64,000 bases of DNA from Zobellia russellii (GTDB lineage: Bacteria; Bacteroidota; Bacteroidia; Flavobacteriales; Flavobacteriaceae): positions 62,001 through 126,000 of the forward strand of contig NZ_JACSOI010000006.1 in the NCBI RefSeq assembly GCF_018728565.1. Reading direction: 5' to 3'. Shown here one piece after another: positions 8,312-18,900 of the stretch. The notes under the pieces were generated by a model. The model saw only the letters and a program-made list of their open reading frames with translations. It ran no database searches and was not told where the DNA came from. A program made the translations under genes and the position numbers. Each line of letters begins with the position of its first letter. Position 1 is the stretch's first letter.

Positions 8312-10689
8312 AATTTATTTTTTGTTTTGATATTGAGTTCTCTGTCCAATAGATAGGATTGCCCAGCCTCGGTTTCTAGTTCGATACTTTTATCGCCATA
8401 CACCAAATTGCAGGTATTCCCTTTTTTAGAAAGTATTTTTACAGCCTTTAATTTTCCGTCCTTCCAGGCAATGGAAAGCTCAAATCCGCCACGGGCCCGA
8501 ATGCCTTGAATACTCCCGTCCTTCAATTCGGCAGGCAATGCCGGCAGCAGTAGCACCCTGTTGTTTTGACTCTGCAGTAACATTTCATTGATTCCGGCAA
8601 GGGCCCCAAAGTTTCCGTCTATTTGAAAAGGAGGGCAGGCATCGAACAAGTTTGGATAGGTCCCTCCCGGGCCTCCATGTCCTGTATAACTGGTGGGCTT
8701 CAATAAAGTCTTTAGTACTTTAAAGGCATGGTCTCCATCGTTCAACCGTGCCCAAAGGGCAATTTTCCAACCAAGGGACCAGCCGGTACCCCCATCACCT
8801 CTGATTTCGAGCGATGTTCTTGCGGCATTCCATTCCTTCGGCGTTCTTTCCGGGGTGAATTGCGCCCCAGGATAGAGTCCGTATAAATGGCTTACATGGC
8901 GATGTTGTAACTCAGGGACCTTCATGTCCCAGTCATCCAACCACTCCTGCAATTGTCCCTCCGAACCTATTTTGTCGGGAGCCAGTTTACTTCGGGTTTC
9001 TACCAGAAGTTCCCTAAAATCGGAATCGACGTTCAATATCTCGGAAGCCTTGATACACTGGGCGAAAAGATCCCGAAGCAATTGAGTATCCATTGCCGGG
9101 CCCGCGCAAACGCTAATATTCCCTTCCATATGTCTATTTTCGGGAGATATGCTCGGATTGGTCACCAAGTAACCGTATTCAGGGTGGGCGACCAATGTAT
9201 TCACAAAGAATTCGGCTGCGCCCTTTATCACGGGATAGTGTAATCTAAGAAAGGCCTCGTCTTCGGAAAACAGGTAGTGTTCCCATAAATGGGTCGTAAG
9301 CCAGGCCCCACCGGTAGGCCAAATTCCCCAAGCCGCCCCATCTAGTGGTGTCGTTGTCTTCCAGATATCCGTATTGTGGTGTAGTACCCACCCCTCGGCC
9401 CCATAATTGTTTTTTGCCGTTACGGCCCCGGCCTCGGCCAGTTCTCGAATAGAGGTAAACAAGGGGATGGCACATTCCGCCAAATTGCTCGCCTCTGCAG
9501 GCCAGTAATTCATCTCTAAGTTGATATTGGTAGTGTACTTACTGTCCCAAGGGGGATTCGGATGAGGGTTCCATATGCCCTGTAAATTCGCCGGTTGGCT
9601 ATTTCCCCTTGAACTGCTCATTAAGAGATAGCGCCCAAATTGATAATATAGCGCAACCAAACTGGGGTCGGTCTCCTCTTGAAATTTCTCTAATCGTTCG
9701 TTGGTCGGTAAGCCTGAATTCGAATTGGTGGGCATGTCGAAGTCTAAGCGTTCAAACAAGCGCTGATGATTGGTTATATGCTGTGCCCGTATCTGCCCGA
9801 AGCTTTTAAGGTGCACCATATCCAATAAGGTCTTGCACTTAAAATCAGGATCACCCGAAACATCTTTATAATTTTTAAAGTTCGTGGCCGCGAATAACAG
9901 AAGGGTCACCTTAGAAGCCCCTGAAACCGTAATCGTGGAATCATTAACGGTAGTTTGTCCGTCGTTTTCCCCAATATTCAATCTCGAGACAAAACGGAGT
10001 TCACTTTTTCTGTTGCCCCTATCGGGAGCTGTGCCCGAGAGTTCTAGGTTATTTGCATCCAAGACCCGGGATTTTGCCCCAATTTGGTTATCTAGGGCAA
10101 TGGAAAAATTAAGGCTTTTCTCTTTACTAGCCTCTAGTCTAATAACTATGGCATTTTCTTCGACGGCAGAAAAGACCTCACGTTTGTACGCTATTCCCTT
10201 TGAGCTGAACCCAACCTTGCTTATTGCCGTTCTAAGGTCTAGTTCCCTTCGGAAATCGGTGATATCGTCAAGGCCTTTCATTTCAATAACAACATCGCCC
10301 ATCGGCAGGTAAGGCATCATTTTAGGACCGATAATATGTTTATTGATAAGGGCATCGGCCTCTTTGTATCTTCCGTCGAAGACCAGTTTCCTGACCTCTG
10401 GCAGATAGCCCTTGGTCTCGGGTTTACTAGGGGTTATCGGTCCTCCTGCCCAAAAGGTATCTTCGTTGAATTGAATCCGTTCCGTTACGGGACGTCCAAA
10501 AACCATGGCCCCCAGACTTCCATTCCCCACGGGCAAGGCTTCTTCCCAAATTTCGGCCGGCCTGTCGTACCACAACTTCAATTCCGCTTTACCACCTGTT
10601 TCCTTTGGCTTCTCAGCACATCCCAAGAAAAGGCACAAGCACAGCAGCGTGATAGCGTTCGTAAAGCTTGAAAGGTTCAAAAATCTCAT
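8308..10689 (-). CDS. GH95 alpha-L-fucosidase or alpha-L-galactosidase
   Basis: A 793-residue lipoprotein (FLGC, Cys24) with the complete architecture of GH95: an N-terminal beta-sandwich (LWYDRPAEIWEEALPVGNG, FNEDTFWAGGP) and an alpha/alpha barrel. By position the catalytic set known from bifidobacterial AfcA is present: the Asn pair in TTNINLEMNYW (Asn388 and Asn390), the general acid Glu517 in SISPENRH, and Asp691 in FQIDGNFG. GH95 enzymes are inverting and cleave terminal alpha-1,2-L-fucose, and some prefer L-galactose. In this operon, beside several GH29 enzymes, it probably strips alpha-L-fucosyl branches in the periplasm. It overlaps the next gene by four bases and lies nine bases after the upstream GH3 gene. 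Confidence 0.92.
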   Translation of the reverse strand: MRFLNLSSFTNAITLLCLCLFLGCAEKPKETGGKAELKLWYDRPAEIWEEALPVGNGSLGAMVFGRPVTERIQFNEDTFWAGGPITPSKPETKGYLPEVRKLVFDGRYKEADALINKHIIGPKMMPYLPMGDVVIEMKGLDDITDFRRELDLRTAISKVGFSSKGIAYKREVFSAVEENAIVIRLEASKEKSLNFSIALDNQIGAKSRVLDANNLELSGTAPDRGNRKSELRFVSRLNIGENDGQTTVNDSTITVSGASKVTLLLFAATNFKNYKDVSGDPDFKCKTLLDMVHLKSFGQIRAQHITNHQRLFERLDFDMPTNSNSGLPTNERLEKFQEETDPSLVALYYQFGRYLLMSSSRGNSQPANLQGIWNPHPNPPWDSKYTTNINLEMNYWPAEASNLAECAIPLFTSIRELAEAGAVTAKNNYGAEGWVLHHNTDIWKTTTPLDGAAWGIWPTGGAWLTTHLWEHYLFSEDEAFLRLHYPVIKGAAEFFVNTLVAHPEYGYLVTNPSISPENRHMEGNISVCAGPAMDTQLLRDLFAQCIKASEILNVDSDFRELLVETRSKLAPDKIGSEGQLQEWLDDWDMKVPELQHRHVSHLYGLYPGAQFTPERTPKEWNAARTSLEIRGDGGTGWSLGWKIALWARLNDGDHAFKVLKTLLKPTSYTGHGGPGGTYPNLFDACPPFQIDGNFGALAGINEMLLQSQNNRVLLLPALPAELKDGSIQGIRARGGFELSIAWKDGKLKAVKILSKKGNTCNLVYGDKSIELETEAGQSYLLDRELNIKTKNKL

Positions 10690-10698
10690 AATATGCAG

Positions 10699-12933
10699 CT
10701 ATTTTTTGACGGTTAAGGCTACTTTTTTGAGGTGTTTGGAGTCCAATCCGACCATGATATCAAACTGACCCGGTTCTATGGTCCACTTTCCATCGTTCCA
10801 ATACTCCAATTGCTGAGCACCGATTTTGATACTTATCTGTTTTGTTTCACCCGGTTTTAGGGCCACTCTTTTAAAATTACGCAGTTCCTTTTGGGGGCGC
10901 ACCCTTTCGGAAAGGACATCGTGCACATACAGTTGGACCACCGTTTCCCCCGAACGGATACCGGTATTGGTTATAGGAATATTTACCGTTGTCAGTTCAT
11001 TTGCGGCTATGGCCTCATTTGAAAGTCGGGGCTCACCTAGTTCAAAGGAAGTATAGCTCAACCCGTAACCAAAAGGAAACAAAGGTTCGGGATCGGAGTT
11101 ATATATCTGTCTAGGGCGACCGGTTTCCAGCTTATTGTAAAACAAGGGCACTTGACCTACGTTTCTAGGAAAGGTTATCGGCAATTTACCACTTGGGTTT
11201 ACCTTTCCGAACAATACATTGGCGATCGCCTTTCCGGTTTCCTGTCCTAAATACCACCCTTCTACAATGGCTTGTGAATTCTCGGCTATCCATTCAACGG
11301 ATAACGGCCTACCATTGAGCAGTACCACTACATATGGTTTGCCCGTAGCGTGAATGGCCTCTACCAATTTTTGTTGTGGCCCGGGAAGTCTTAGGTCATC
11401 ACGATCTTCATTCTCACGACAGGTCTCTTCCGACCCGCCAATAGCAACGATGGTTATATCCGAAGATTCGGCCAATGCCACCGCTTTCGGAATATTTGCC
11501 GTAGAGTCGGTAAAATCGCATCCCTCTTCAAAGGCGACATCCCTATCACTACCGAGGTAGTTTTGTATTCCCTCTACTATGTTTATATAGTATTTAGGAT
11601 TGTCGGGGGAATACCCTCCCAAACGCATGGCCTTACCATTGGGGCCTACAACACTTATTTTTTTATACTTTTCCTTTTTGAGCGGAAGAAGGTTTCCTTC
11701 ATTTTTTAGGAGTACAATGGACTTCTGTGCCACTTCAAGGGCGAGGTCATTATGACTTTGGTCAAAAACGGTTTTCTTCCAATCTTTCTTAGGAATCCCC
11801 ACATAGAGGGCCTTTTTAAACATTTCGGCATCGTGCTGGCTAACCTTGCCCGGTTCACCGTTATCCGGATTTTTAAGGACATCGAAACGCTCGTCGTTTT
11901 TGATATCGGTATCAAAAAGACCTAGATCGAATTTAGCCTGTAATACATGTTTTACCGCATCGTCTACAAGTGCGATGGGCACTATCTTTTTGTTTACTGC
12001 CGATATCAGGTAATCGCCAAACATCCGCTGGTCGCTCCAGCCTTGAAAAAGGGCCAGTTCTTGGTGAATTCCCGCTTCCAAACCTTTTTTGGCCGCATGT
12101 TCGTAATCGGGAACATAATTAAAAACCCGTTTTAAGGAGCGCATATCCCCATTGTCAGAGACCACAAGCCCGTCCCATCCCCATTCATCGCGAAGTACGG
12201 TCTGCATTACGTGTTTGTTCGCATGACAAGGTATACCGTTCAAAAGGTGGTGGGCCGGCATTATCGCACCTACCTTGGCTTCTTCAATGGCCATGCGAAA
12301 TGGATATAAATGTACATTTTGGAGGGTGTATTCCGACACATCGTGCGCCGCACCATTGTCTCCCGCCATAGGTTCCCCATCGGCCACAAAGTGTTTGGCC
12401 GTGGCCATTATATGGTTTTCATCAAAGCGTTCCGCTCCCATGCCCTGCAATCCCCTGATGTATGATGAGCCGATTTTACCCACCAAATAAGGGTCTTCCC
12501 CATAGCTTTCTTCGGTTCGGCCCCAGCGTACATCGCGTAACACTGCCAGCATGGGAGTGTAACATTGATGGATGCCGAAGGCCCTTGACTCCTTGGCCAC
12601 CGTATGTCCCATTCTTTCGATCAGCTCGGTATCCCAAGTACTTGCCATGGCTATGGCTTGCGGAAATACCGTTGCGCTATCCATTTTTATTCCGTGAAGG
12701 CATTCATTGGCACTCAGGTTCGGTATACCCAATCGCATATTGGCATTGGGGTATTGCGTGGCCAATTGATGCACTTTTTCCTCTAGGCTCATTTTAGAAA
12801 TGAGCTTTTCTATCTTCTTGTCGGAAGATCGTACTTTATCTTGGGCAAAGCCCATATTAAACATGAGCAATGCCAAGAAGGTAAAAGCGAAATAACGTGA
12901 TGTAAAGGAATCCATTGACTTGTTTCGTTTCAT
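10699..12933 (-). CDS. GH3 family beta-glycosidase
   Basis: A 744-residue exported enzyme with a signal peptide ending near MGFAQ (residue 31). The GH3 N-terminal barrel includes LIERMGHTVAKESRAFG, VRWGRTEESYGEDPYL, ATAKHFVADGEP and the nucleophile segment GLVVSDNGDMRSL (Asp260). The C-terminal alpha/beta domain has KKISVVGPNGKAMRLGGY and ITIVAIGGSEETC, followed by a fibronectin-III-like domain (GETVVQLYVHD, LRNFKRVALKPGET). GH3 enzymes of this shape are beta-glucosidases, beta-xylosidases or related exo-enzymes; the sequence does not decide between them. It follows the other GH3 gene by 99 bases in the same direction. Together with the fucosidases it probably completes depolymerisation of a fucosylated beta-linked oligosaccharide (inference). 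Confidence 0.9.
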   Translation of the reverse strand: MKRNKSMDSFTSRYFAFTFLALLMFNMGFAQDKVRSSDKKIEKLISKMSLEEKVHQLATQYPNANMRLGIPNLSANECLHGIKMDSATVFPQAIAMASTWDTELIERMGHTVAKESRAFGIHQCYTPMLAVLRDVRWGRTEESYGEDPYLVGKIGSSYIRGLQGMGAERFDENHIMATAKHFVADGEPMAGDNGAAHDVSEYTLQNVHLYPFRMAIEEAKVGAIMPAHHLLNGIPCHANKHVMQTVLRDEWGWDGLVVSDNGDMRSLKRVFNYVPDYEHAAKKGLEAGIHQELALFQGWSDQRMFGDYLISAVNKKIVPIALVDDAVKHVLQAKFDLGLFDTDIKNDERFDVLKNPDNGEPGKVSQHDAEMFKKALYVGIPKKDWKKTVFDQSHNDLALEVAQKSIVLLKNEGNLLPLKKEKYKKISVVGPNGKAMRLGGYSPDNPKYYINIVEGIQNYLGSDRDVAFEEGCDFTDSTANIPKAVALAESSDITIVAIGGSEETCRENEDRDDLRLPGPQQKLVEAIHATGKPYVVVLLNGRPLSVEWIAENSQAIVEGWYLGQETGKAIANVLFGKVNPSGKLPITFPRNVGQVPLFYNKLETGRPRQIYNSDPEPLFPFGYGLSYTSFELGEPRLSNEAIAANELTTVNIPITNTGIRSGETVVQLYVHDVLSERVRPQKELRNFKRVALKPGETKQISIKIGAQQLEYWNDGKWTIEPGQFDIMVGLDSKHLKKVALTVKK

Positions 12934-13032
12934 TCTAATTAATAAGGAGCGTTATAGAAGACCTGCATTTTTCGTATTTCACACCAATAAAAGAGCAACA
13001 TAAGGGCTGATTTAATTTTCATTGGCTATGGT

Positions 13033-15438
13033 TTATATTTTCAAGTCTCCGCTGACGTGAATATCTTCTGCAGAGCTTCCTACCATGATTTTGAACCTTC
13101 CCGGTTCGAGCACAAATTCCATTTGCCTATTGTAAAGCGACAAATCGTCTTGTGACAAGGTAAAATTCACCGTTTTGGTTTCCCCTGCTTCCAAGGAAAT
13201 TCGTTCAAACCCCCGAAGCTGTTTTTCATAGACCGTTACACTCGAGGTTTCATCGGAAAAATAGAGCTGTACGATTTCATCGCCCTTTCGCTTCCCTGAA
13301 TTAGTAATATCCACAGAAACCGCTACATCCCCCAAACCGTTTTTGATATTCGATTCGATTTTTAAGTTCGCATAATCAAAAGTGGTGTAACTCAGACCGT
13401 AACCAAAAGGATAAAGAAAGCCGCCTACCCGTGTTTTTCCCGAACCGTTGGGTCCTTTAGCGGGTTGATCGGCTTGGGCGCCCGGTTTCGAAGGAAAGTT
13501 CATCGGTAATTGCCCTACGGTTTTAGGGAAGGATACCGGAAGCTTTCCGCCCGGATTGTAATTTCCTGCCAGTACATCGGCTATGGCCGACCCACCAAAT
13601 TTCCCTTGAAACCATCCTTCAACTATACCTGGCACATATTTATCGACCCAATTAATGGTCATCGGCCGACCGTTGATCAGCACCACGATTACCGGGGTAC
13701 CCGTTTTGTAGATTTCCTCGACCAGTTTTTGTTGGTTTCCCGGAAGGTCTAAGGAGGTTCTAGATCGCGATTCCCCTACGGTTTCTTCGTCATCGCCCAA
13801 AACCACTATGGCCAAGCCTACCGTTTTCGCCATTGCCACCGCCTTGTCGATTTCACTTTGTTCCGCTTCTGTCGGGGGCGTGTTCATCAATTCGCTATCG
13901 GGCCAATTTTCATCAAAAAAATCACAGCCCTTGGTGTACTTTAGCTCTACGTCTTTAGGGAATTTTTCCTTTATTCCGTCAAAGACCGAAACCACATCAA
14001 TGTGCGAAGGCCCATATCTACTTACCGAGTGATTGATGGCCTTGGCATTGGGGCCTGTAACCAAAATCGATTTGTATTTTGAAAAGTCGAGAGGGAGAAT
14101 GTTTTCTTCGTTTTTCAGCAAGACAATGCTTTCTAGGGAAGCTTGGTATGCCACTTCTTGGTACTCAGGCTTCCCGACGGTCTTATCCGCCTCTTTCATT
14201 TGCTTCCCATAAGGAGCATCAAAAAGTCCCTGCCAGAATTTCACCCTTAGAATATCGCGTACACGGTCGTCAATGGTGGCCATATCAAGCCCTCCTTCCT
14301 TGACCAATTCTCGAACCGGAAGAATAAAATCTTCGGGCATGGTAAAATCGGTTCTTACATTCAAACCTGCGAGAACGGCCTGCCGAACCGCATCTTTACG
14401 GTCTTTGGCCACATGGTGCTTATCGGCGATGAATTCAACTGCACGGCTATCGGACACCACATAACCTTTAAAGCCCCAATCGTCACGTAGAATATCGTTC
14501 AAAAAATATTTGGACGAGCTCACCGGTACGCCATTGTAATCGTTATATGAACTCATCACCCCCATGGCGCCAGCATCTTTGATAGCACGTTTAAAGGGAT
14601 GTAGATAAAGTGAAAACAATTCGCGCTCGGTAATATGGGCATCGGTTCGGGCATCGCCGTCACGACCTCCTTTGGGCGCACTGTATATGGCAAAGTGTTT
14701 GGGAGTGGAAACCACTTTCTCTTGCTGTATCCCCTTTACCATTTGATATCCGAGTTCGCCTACCAGGTAGGGGTCTTCCCCGTAGCACTCCACTACCCTG
14801 CCCCAGCGTGGGTCGCGGGCAATATCGAGTATGGGCGAATACACATTGGTATAGCCCAATAGCCGGGCTTCTTTTCCCGTAATATGCCCTATTTTACCGA
14901 CCAAGTTTTTGTTCCATGTAGCCCCTACCCCGAGTTGCGAGGGGAAACTAGTGGCCTTTTCATGGCACAGCCCCCGTATGCCTTCGTTGGTAAAATCAAC
15001 GGGAATACCCAAGCGGGTTTCTTCAACAAAGAATTCTTGAATGGTGTTCAAGGCCTTGATATGATTCGAGGGAGGCCAAGCCTTATCGGTCACGGCCGAA
15101 GGGTGGTAAGCTAGATTATTGAGTTGCTCGTCTATATTGCCAATACCGTCTTTCCATATCTGATTTTTCCAATCGGGGGTAGGCAATTCATCTTTCAATA
15201 CCCTACCAAAGCCATAGAGGGTAGCCATTTGGCAACTTTTTTCCTCTAAGGTCATTTGTGAGAGCAAGTCTTCAATACGAAGGTCTACTGGTTTTGTGGG
15301 ATTTTCATAAACATCCTTTTTGCCGTTTTTATTAAAATCGACCCAGTTCTTGTGATATATCTTTTGCTTGCTTTGCGAATGTACTTCCTTTGGAAAAGAA
15401 AACAGAAGAATCCCGATTATCAGTGTACCTATCCTCAT
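13033..15438 (-). CDS. GH3 family beta-glycosidase, operon-leading
   Basis: An 801-residue exported enzyme with a signal peptide ending near HSQ (22). After it comes WVDFNKNGKKDVYE (32-45), an EF-hand-like DxNxNGxxD calcium loop common in Bacteroidota GH3 enzymes. The barrel has VYSPILDIARDPRWGRVVE, STPKHFAIYSAP and GYVVSDSRAVEFI, with nucleophile Asp330; the second domain has ILVTGPNAKAINHSVSRYG and AIVVLGDDEETVGE; a fibronectin-III-like domain ends the protein. It is only distantly related to the adjacent GH3, so the two probably have different linkage specificities. It is the first gene of the minus-strand hydrolase operon and diverges from the HTCS gene across a 483-base gap, which suggests direct control by that regulator. 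Confidence 0.9.
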   Translation of the reverse strand: MRIGTLIIGILLFSFPKEVHSQSKQKIYHKNWVDFNKNGKKDVYENPTKPVDLRIEDLLSQMTLEEKSCQMATLYGFGRVLKDELPTPDWKNQIWKDGIGNIDEQLNNLAYHPSAVTDKAWPPSNHIKALNTIQEFFVEETRLGIPVDFTNEGIRGLCHEKATSFPSQLGVGATWNKNLVGKIGHITGKEARLLGYTNVYSPILDIARDPRWGRVVECYGEDPYLVGELGYQMVKGIQQEKVVSTPKHFAIYSAPKGGRDGDARTDAHITERELFSLYLHPFKRAIKDAGAMGVMSSYNDYNGVPVSSSKYFLNDILRDDWGFKGYVVSDSRAVEFIADKHHVAKDRKDAVRQAVLAGLNVRTDFTMPEDFILPVRELVKEGGLDMATIDDRVRDILRVKFWQGLFDAPYGKQMKEADKTVGKPEYQEVAYQASLESIVLLKNEENILPLDFSKYKSILVTGPNAKAINHSVSRYGPSHIDVVSVFDGIKEKFPKDVELKYTKGCDFFDENWPDSELMNTPPTEAEQSEIDKAVAMAKTVGLAIVVLGDDEETVGESRSRTSLDLPGNQQKLVEEIYKTGTPVIVVLINGRPMTINWVDKYVPGIVEGWFQGKFGGSAIADVLAGNYNPGGKLPVSFPKTVGQLPMNFPSKPGAQADQPAKGPNGSGKTRVGGFLYPFGYGLSYTTFDYANLKIESNIKNGLGDVAVSVDITNSGKRKGDEIVQLYFSDETSSVTVYEKQLRGFERISLEAGETKTVNFTLSQDDLSLYNRQMEFVLEPGRFKIMVGSSAEDIHVSGDLKI

Positions 15439-15921
15439 TTGATTATGTGTTAATTACTCCTTTTCAGCCTACTTTAAACAGACATACACGTATTCTCTTG
15501 TACGTGTAAGAAGAAGTCCTTGATTCGTTTTCAAATAAAGAAGAAATCAATCTAACTTAAGGTGTACTATATGATTTAATAGGTTAACAATTTGTTCAAA
15601 GTCTATATAATTAAAGTTTTAGGGTTATATTTCAATTCTTATTCAGAAAGGGTACTCTATTTTGACAAGTACTATTGAAAAACAAATTGTGTGATTATAT
15701 GTTTCAATAACATTATCCTAATTCTAATTTCTTAATAGTTAAAACTTATCTATTTTACATTGTTATTAAACAAAAAGACAATGAGCTAGTCACAAACTAA
15801 AAAAATCGTATTTTTAAACAGTTTCGCTACTTCTGTACAATACATCTAAATCTTCCTTATATCAGATTAACATTACCATAAAAACCTTACCAACCATTTT
15901 TTACATTTAGAAGTTTCCCTT
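15439..15921. other. Divergent intergenic region between GH3 operon and HTCS
   Basis: 483 bases, AT-rich, between two divergently transcribed starts, and therefore expected to hold promoters for both. I found no exact match to the Bacteroidota -7 element TAnnTTTG on either strand close to a start. The only distinct structure is an inverted repeat at 15485-15508, described separately. No open frame or RNA gene is evident. Confidence 0.6.
15485..15508. promoter_or_regulatory. Inverted repeat TACACGTA-N8-TACGTGTA, possible operator
   Basis: A perfect 8-base inverted repeat (15485-15492 and 15501-15508) separated by eight bases lies 47-70 bases upstream of the leading GH3 start. The geometry, with about 16 bases between half-site centres, suits binding of a dimeric regulator on one DNA face; it could also form a hairpin in the 5' leader. 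The half-site ACACGTA recurs at 20021-20027 and 33177-33183. Binding by the adjacent HTCS is inference. Confidence 0.4.
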
Positions 15922-18900
15922 ATGTCTAAAAATTTTTATACTATATGGATTTTATTGTTTTTGACAAGATTGCCCATAGTATTTTCCCAGACCCTTGAAA
16001 AGGAATCCGCATTAGATTTTATCTCTATCACCACCGAAGACGGATTATCTCAAAATACCATATACAGCATTCTCAAAGATAGAACGGGATACCTCTGGTT
16101 TGGAACCGATGACGGTCTTAGCAGATACAATAGCTATCATGTGGATATCTTCAAAAAGAGCACCTCTCCCCTAAAAGGTCGTAAGGTCTATGATATGTTG
16201 GAAGATATCGATGGCAATATTTGGTTGGCGACCGACAATGGACTCAAGCGTTACGACTCTTACTTAGAAACAATCATTGAGCATGAATTGACAAGCATAT
16301 CCGATAGTCGTCCCCACGTGAATGTTCTCGCATTTGAAAATGATTCCTTAATGTGGCTAGGCACTACCGAAGGACTATTGCTTTATAATCTTAAAGAGGG
16401 CATACTCAAAACGTACGAACACGATTCCAATAACAAAACTTCCTTATCGAATTCAGATGTAAGGTCTTTGGCCAAAGACAATGACAATCTTTGGGTGGGA
16501 ACAGAAAATGGCTTGAACTTTCTTGATGTCAAGACCGAAAAGTTCACAAGATACTTTGGGGACTCCAAAAAAGCGGATTCTTTGTCCGGAAGCCATATAA
16601 AATCTTTATCACTTGATTACCAAGGAGGCCTTTGGATAGGTACGGAGCGTCAAGGTATTTCTTATTTCAATAAACAGAACGTCCGTTTCGAGAACTACAA
16701 TACCAAAAATAGCTTGCTTCCCCATAATGAAATCAGGGACATTTATTACACTTCCGATAGTCATTTATGGATAGCGACCAATGGGGGCGGATTGAGCAAA
16801 ATGGATACCGAAAATAGGTCGTTCACCAATTACCAACACCTTCCAGATCACACTAGTGGCTTGGTCTCCAATTCCATTTATTCGGTATATGAAGACAGGG
16901 AAGGCGTATTATGGGTAGGCACCTATGCCGGCGGCGTATGTTTTAACAGCGCAAAAAATGACAAGTTCGAACTGATCAAACATCTCACCTACAATAGCAA
17001 TAGTATTTCCGACAGTAGGATCCGTAGTGTATACCTAGACCGTAAGAACAAATTGTGGTTGGGTACTTGGGGAGGCCTCAACGTATACGACCCCGAAAAA
17101 GATAAATACACATCGTACCTCTATGATAGACAGAACCCTTCATCATTGAGTTTTAATACCGTAACGAGCATTTATGAAGATTACCTCGGTAACATTTGGG
17201 TGGGCACCTATTCTGGGGGGCTTAACCTTTTAAAACCTAAAAAAAACGGTTTTATCCGTTATAACAACGATGCCTTGAACCCTGGTTGCCTCAGCAGTGA
17301 CATGGTTTATTGTATCATTGAAGACCCTGAGAACAATCTATGGGTAGGCACACAAGAAGGTCTAAACCTCTTTGATAGATCAAAACAAGAATTCAAGAGT
17401 TACAGCCGAAAAGATATCAGGGATATAAGAATCGGTGCCGACAACATGTTAATTTTAGCTACTTTCGGCGGCATTTGCATCTTTGACACCAAAACCAAGA
17501 GCTTTAAAAACTACCGATCACCCCAGCTGTCGTCCTTTCCGATCAGTCAAGTTCTTCTAGATAAAAAATCTGGCCATATCTGGTTTTCTTCATTAGGCGG
17601 CGGTATGGGATACCTCGATCCAAGAAATAGCGAGTTTACCATATTTACCGAAAAAGAGGGCCTACCTACCAATTTTGTCTCTAGCCTTATCGACACTGAC
17701 GATGGCTCAATTTGGGTCAGTACTTTTAAGGGGATTTCCAAGTTCAACAAGGCTACCTCCACCTTTGAAAATGTAGGACGGCCACATAAATTTCCATTGT
17801 ATCAGTTTTATCCGCGCGCATCGACCTTTTTACCCGATAATAGACTCGCCTTTGGCGGATCAAAGGGATTGGTGATTTTCAACCCCGATAGTCTTTTAAG
17901 GAAAAGAACGGAGCCCGAAATAATTCTAACCTCCCTAAAAATAGACAATAAGGAAGTTACCGTCGGGGAAGCGTCGTCCCTACTCAAGAAAAGTATCTCT
18001 AAAACCGACAAATTATTTTTGAAGCCCGACCAAAAAGATTTCTCCATAGATTTTGTCGCCCTAGACTTCAACAACCCCGGAGGCAACCAGTACGCCTATA
18101 TATTGGAAAACTATATGGATGAATGGGTTCCTATCGGAAATAACAGAACCATTGGTTTTACCAATCTCAACCACGGCAATTATGTCTTAAAATTAAAGAC
18201 GCTTGGGGCATCGGCCAACGTAAAGGCTTTAGCTATCGAGAGAGCCCCACCGTTTCATGCTACTTGGTGGTTTAGATCCTTAATGGTCTTATTGGTGCTT
18301 TTCTTGCTGTATCTCTACAACAAGTATACGTTTATCAGTGTTCAGCAAAAGAACGCCTTGATAGTGCAGCGGTTGAAAATGAAAAACAAGCAAGATTTTA
18401 ATCAAATGCGCTTGCGCTTTTTTACTTATATATCCCATGAACTACGCACTCCGTTAACCCTTATTTCAGACCCTTTACAACAACTTGTACGATATAAAAA
18501 AGACCCTAAACAGGCCCATCTATTTCAGTTAATCGACACAAGTGTGGCACGATTACTACGTCTTGTTGATCAAATTCTTGATATCAGTAAACTTGAAGGA
18601 GACACTTTGAGCCTTCAGGTTTCCAAGCAAAATATAGCCGCGATTTTAGAAGAAGCCACCAATGCTTTTCGTGAATTTGCCATTCAAAAAGGAGTACGAT
18701 TAGTGTTCAAAAAGGAAATGGAAACTATAGAAGGATGGGTTGACGAAGATAAAATAGAGAAAATTGTATACAACCTGTTATCCAATGCCTTTAAGTTCAC
18801 TCCTAAAAACGGCCTAATTTCCGTAAGATTACGCTATTGTAAAAAACATAAAGATAATATTGTCATTGAAATAGAAGATACAGGTATAGGTATCTCCAAA

